Shown one piece after another: positions 63,895-64,000 of a stretch of DNA of 64,000 bases. This DNA comes from Notolepis coatsorum. Lineage: Eukaryota; Chordata; Actinopteri; Aulopiformes; Paralepididae. Every line of letters begins with the position of its first letter. Position 1 is the stretch's first letter. The translations under genes were made by a program, and so were the position numbers. The notes under the pieces were generated by a model. The model worked only from the letters and a program-made list of their open reading frames with translations, was not told the origin of the DNA and ran no database searches. Location of the stretch: contig OZ020586.1 in NCBI GenBank assembly GCA_963971535.1, positions 74,506,949-74,570,948 on the forward strand, written 5' to 3'.

Positions 63895-64000
63895 TCTTGG
63901 TGTGGGAGGAAACCCATGCAAACACAGGGAGACCTCCTGCTGGGGTTTGAACCCATGGTCTTCTTGCTGTTTGACAAGATTTCAGATTCAGATTCAGATT
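63895..64000 (-). mobile_element. SINE fragment (second family)
   Basis: GGAGGAAACCCATGCAAACA and GGTTTGAACCCATGGTCTTC match the pattern of the SINE at 17300-17716. It is cut by the window end. Confidence 0.6.

Larger units (their letters stand above)
63117..64000 (-). other. krit1: KRIT1 last intron (partial)
   Basis: No further exon is seen. It holds two tandem repeats and, at the window edge, a fragment of the second SINE family. Confidence 0.6.

Overview
This window looks like ray-finned fish (teleost) nuclear DNA. Short coding exons with GT/AG junctions sit in a sea of nested transposons, LINE 3' ends, tRNA-derived SINEs, minisatellites and one large satellite array. Three vertebrate genes can be recognised from their exons, in an order I know from other vertebrates: the last two exons of AKAP9 (plus strand, 581-2525), a complete 10-exon CYP51A1 (minus strand, 10936-23738, 499 codons, no frame defects) and the terminal exon of KRIT1 (minus strand, 63027-63116). 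AKAP9 and CYP51A1 are tail to tail. CYP51A1 and KRIT1 run in the same direction and are separated here by about 39 kb that is almost entirely mobile or repetitive DNA.

Layout. 1-3085: AKAP9 3' end, with a CA microsatellite and a 420-bp MITE in its last intron. 3086-10518: intergenic repeats, namely a fish repeat split by a SINE with clear target duplication, a hAT-like shell (4903-8224) with a LINE inside, and two head-to-head LINE 3' ends. 10519-24100: CYP51A1. Its introns hold four minisatellite arrays, a hAT element with a perfect 8-bp duplication, two MITEs, two SINEs and four LINE fragments; exon 5 lies between two LINE pieces. 24641-29858: a pogo-like element invaded by a piggyBac-type MITE, a SINE and a doubly internally deleted BEL/Pao retrotransposon. 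29914-43820: a hAT-like shell holding a DIRS-like inverted-repeat region (itself invaded by a LINE and MITEs) and a 3,579-bp DNA transposon (38774-42352) with about 490-bp inverted repeats, a perfect 9-bp target duplication and one 676-codon ORF that I cannot assign to a known superfamily. 44658-53136: 41 complete plus one partial copy of a 203-bp satellite with no length change between copies. 53137-59112: a nearly intact L2/CR1-clade LINE (esterase-type ORF1; endonuclease and reverse transcriptase in ORF2, broken by a single stop) that directly abuts the array. 59670-59996: nested near-perfect palindromes. 61090-62627: SINEs and retroelement tails. 62740-64000: KRIT1 3' end and intron.

Functionally, the host genes are unrelated neighbours: AKAP9 is a centrosome/Golgi scaffold, CYP51A1 makes sterols in the ER, and KRIT1 is a junction scaffold. 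The strongest candidates for something undescribed are the transposon at 38774-42352 and the possibility that the 203-bp array is an expanded monomeric 5' region of the adjoining LINE.
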